The translations under genes and the position numbers were made by a program. The notes under the pieces were generated by a model, which was not told the DNA's origin, did not search any database, and worked only from the letters and a program-made list of their open reading frames with translations. A stretch of 8,459 bases of DNA from Anaerosporobacter sp031551385 (lineage in GTDB: Bacteria > Bacillota > Clostridia > Lachnospirales > Lachnospiraceae): positions 1 through 8,459 of the forward strand of contig NZ_JAVBNS010000139.1 of assembly GCF_031551385.1 (NCBI RefSeq), read 5' to 3'. Within the stretch, counting starts at the first letter, position 1. Each line of letters begins with the position of its first letter. Below, piece after piece: positions 7,091 to 8,459 of the stretch.

Positions 7091-7114
7091 GTGAAGTAGG
7101 GGCAAATTATTATA

Positions 7115-7154
7115 TTGTTAATTAATAGACAAATAATAGAAGAAACAATATACT
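7115..7154 (+). promoter_or_regulatory. Candidate upstream promoter with overlapping Rex-like site
   Basis: TAGACA (7126-7131), a 17-nt spacer and TATACT (7149-7154) form a promoter with 5/6 matches in each box. Overlapping the -35 is TTGTTAATTAATAGACAA (7115-7132), which matches 16 of 18 positions of the TTGTTAA-N4-TTAACAA pattern bound by the redox regulator Rex in clostridia. The only downstream gene is ppdK, more than 550 nt away. The two matches could be chance in such AT-rich DNA. Confidence 0.3.
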
Positions 7155-7441
7155 GTATACAATTAGCACAATCTTAGCAGTTGATAGACCTAAAAAATAG
7201 CCATTCTTGGCGATGAAAGGGAATAAAAAATACAATTTTTTAGTGATAGATAAAAAATTCACAAAATGCAATATTTAAGTGGATTATTCAAATAAAATAG
7301 AATTCATAATACTGTTTATAAAATTGAAGTGAAATCTAGCAAGATAAAATGTATAATTTTAAAAAGATAAATCAAAATTTATAAGTAATATTGCATAAGC
7401 CTTATGGATGGCACTGTCATATCGTTCGTTTGGGAAGTAAA

Positions 7442-7487
7442 AATTACGAAAAAAATGGTTTCTTAATTATGCAAACTATGCTATAAT
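7442..7487 (+). promoter_or_regulatory. Probable ppdK promoter (extended -10) with inverted repeat over the -35
   Basis: TGCTATAAT (7479-7487) is a perfect extended -10 element. The -35 position at 17-bp spacing (7459-7464, TTTCTT) is poor, which the TG extension can compensate for. A 10-bp inverted repeat with one mismatch, AATTACGAAA (7442-7451) and TTTCTTAATT (7459-7468), spans the -35 and could be an operator. Transcription would start near 7494 and give a leader of about 220 nt before ppdK. Confidence 0.55.
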
Positions 7488-7500
7488 AGCAATTGGTGAC

Positions 7501-7528
7501 TGACATAACAAAAAATGGTGTTATGTTA
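7501..7528 (+). other. Hairpin at the 5' end of the ppdK leader
   Basis: TGACATAAC (7501-7509) pairs with GTTATGTTA (7520-7528) over 9 bp including one G-U, with a 10-nt A-rich loop. It begins within about 10 nt of the predicted transcription start, so it would form a 5'-terminal stem. Such stems can protect mRNA from decay. That role is inferred. Confidence 0.4.
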
Positions 7529-7655
7529 TATATTTGGTAGTTGTTTTTGAAAAAGAGGACATGCTATCAATAAAAATCAGAGACAAGATTCTGGTAATTC
7601 TTGATATGACAACAATGCCACATTCAATTTGGTACACAATTGGCATTAAGAAAGA

Positions 7656-7676
7656 CAATTGCATGACTAGCAATTG
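7656..7676 (+). other. Hairpin in the ppdK leader upstream of the ribosome site
   Basis: CAATTGC (7656-7662) and GCAATTG (7670-7676) form a perfect 7-bp stem with a 7-nt loop, ending 23 nt before AGGAGG (7700-7705). A further CAATTG occurs at 7637-7642, so alternative pairings among these copies are possible. It does not directly sequester the ribosome site. Confidence 0.4.
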
Positions 7677-7716
7677 CGACGTCATATGAATTAAATATTA
7701 GGAGGTAAGTTCTACA

Positions 7717-8459
7717 ATGGCAAAATGGGTATATTTATTCACAGAAGGTAACGCTACAATGAAAAACCTACTTGGAGGTAAAGGATCAAACTTAGCAGAA
7801 ATGACTACTTTGGGACTTCCAGTACCACAAGGTTTTACAATTACAACTGAGGCTTGTACACAATACTATGAAGATGGTAAAAAAATCAATGATGAAATCA
7901 TGGGTCAAATCATGGATAGCATCACAGCAATGGAAGATATCACTGGAAAGAAATTCGGTGACCATGAAAATCCATTATTAGTATCTGTTCGTTCAGGAGC
8001 TAGAGCTTCTATGCCAGGTATGATGGATACAATCTTAAACCTTGGTTTAAATGATGAAGTTGTTGACGTAATGGCAACAAAATCTGGTAATCCTCGTTGG
8101 GCTTGGGATTGCTACAGAAGATTTATTCAAATGTATTCTGACGTAGTTATGGAAGTTGGTAAAAAATACTTTGAAGAACTAATCGACAAAATGAAAGAAG
8201 AAAAAGGCATCACTGAGGATGTTGATTTAACAGCTGATGATTTAAAAGAATTAGCAAATCAATTCAAAGCTGAATATAAAGAAAAAATCGGTGAAGATTT
8301 CCCATCTGATCCAAAAGAACAATTAATGGGAGCTATCAAAGCTGTATTCCGTTCATGGGACAACCCTCGTGCAAACATCTACCGTCGTGACAATGATATC
8401 CCTTACTCATGGGGTACTGCAGTAAACGTACAAATGATGGCATTTGGTAACATGGGCGA
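7717..8459 (+). CDS. ppdK: Pyruvate, phosphate dikinase, N-terminal part (3' end outside window)
   Basis: PPDK interconverts pyruvate + ATP + Pi with PEP + AMP + PPi. In anaerobic clostridia it commonly works in the pyruvate-forming direction of PPi-linked glycolysis. The visible 247 codons are the start of the ATP-grasp nucleotide-binding domain and closely resemble Clostridium symbiosum PPDK as I recall it: MAKWVYLF, NLLGGKGSNLAEMT with K22, LPVPQGFTITTEAC, and LLVSVRSGARASMPGMMDTILNLGLN with R92. The motifs RRFIQMYSDVVMEV and FRSWDNPRANIYRR follow. The full enzyme is ~875 aa, so the phosphohistidine and PEP-binding domains lie to the right. The start is supported by AGGAGG (7700-7705), 11 nt upstream. 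Isoleucine codons here are 12 ATC, 2 ATT and no ATA, and CGT is the main arginine codon, unlike its neighbours and typical of a highly expressed gene. Confidence 0.97.
   Translation, partial: MAKWVYLFTEGNATMKNLLGGKGSNLAEMTTLGLPVPQGFTITTEACTQYYEDGKKINDEIMGQIMDSITAMEDITGKKFGDHENPLLVSVRSGARASMPGMMDTILNLGLNDEVVDVMATKSGNPRWAWDCYRRFIQMYSDVVMEVGKKYFEELIDKMKEEKGITEDVDLTADDLKELANQFKAEYKEKIGEDFPSDPKEQLMGAIKAVFRSWDNPRANIYRRDNDIPYSWGTAVNVQMMAFGNMG

Larger units (their letters stand above)
7066..7716. other. 651-bp AT-rich intergenic region, no gene seen
   Basis: No supportable coding region is present on either strand. The longest tempting frame is a 21-codon ATG frame beginning at 7213 with no ribosome site. 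The region contains a Rex-like motif overlapping a candidate promoter (7115-7154), an AT-rich 9-bp inverted repeat (7190-7198 with 7235-7243) enclosing a small GCCA/TGGC hairpin, the probable ppdK promoter near 7482, and two leader hairpins. The rest (roughly 7250-7440) is AT-rich with nothing I can name. No riboswitch family was recognised. Confidence 0.7.

Noticed and set aside
7213..7278. Possible 21-codon peptide (starting MKGNKKYNFL) in the araC-ppdK gap
   Set aside because: There is no Shine-Dalgarno sequence, it is very short, and it lies in AT-rich DNA where such frames are expected by chance.

Overview
The window reads as ordinary chromosome from an anaerobic, plant-polysaccharide-degrading member of the Clostridia, most likely a Lachnospiraceae of the Lachnoclostridium/Clostridium phytofermentans type. 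The reasons are A+T-rich DNA, strong AGGAGG-type ribosome sites, a pyruvate phosphate dikinase (PPDK) N-terminus very like my recollection of the Clostridium symbiosum enzyme, and a glucuronoxylan side-chain module. The genus is an inference from sequence feel, not a database match.

Layout, left to right. (1) The 3' part of a family GH115 xylan alpha-glucuronidase gene on the + strand, entering from the left edge and stopping at 1355. (2) A perfect 19-bp hairpin (1389-1436) that serves as a shared terminator for this gene and the convergent operon. (3) A three-gene minus-strand operon, transcribed uxuA (5595-4528), uxuB (4526-2916), uxaC (2903-1500), with gaps of 1 and 12 nt and signs of translational coupling. 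(4) A 594-bp divergent intergenic region. It holds the probable uxuA promoter, a striking long inverted-repeat element of about 295 bp with a GC-rich core (5725-6019), and the probable araC leader. (5) An AraC-family regulator on the + strand (6190-7065). (6) A 651-bp AT-rich non-coding stretch with two promoter candidates and several small hairpins. (7) The 5' third of ppdK (7717 to the right edge).

How the genes work together. GH115 enzymes remove (4-O-methyl-)glucuronic acid from xylan. UxaC, UxuB and UxuA then convert D-glucuronate to D-fructuronate, D-mannonate and 2-keto-3-deoxygluconate (KDG). KDG kinase and KDPG aldolase are not in this window. The divergent AraC-type protein, with an N-terminal cupin sensor, is the obvious candidate for uronate- or oligosaccharide-responsive control of uxuA-uxuB-uxaC. 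PPDK interconverts PEP and pyruvate in the PPi-dependent glycolysis of such anaerobes. It appears to be a separate transcription unit with a long leader.

No new protein system was found. The parts least explained by known features are the long inverted-repeat element between uxuA and araC and the roughly 220-nt structured ppdK leader with its promoter-overlapping inverted repeats.
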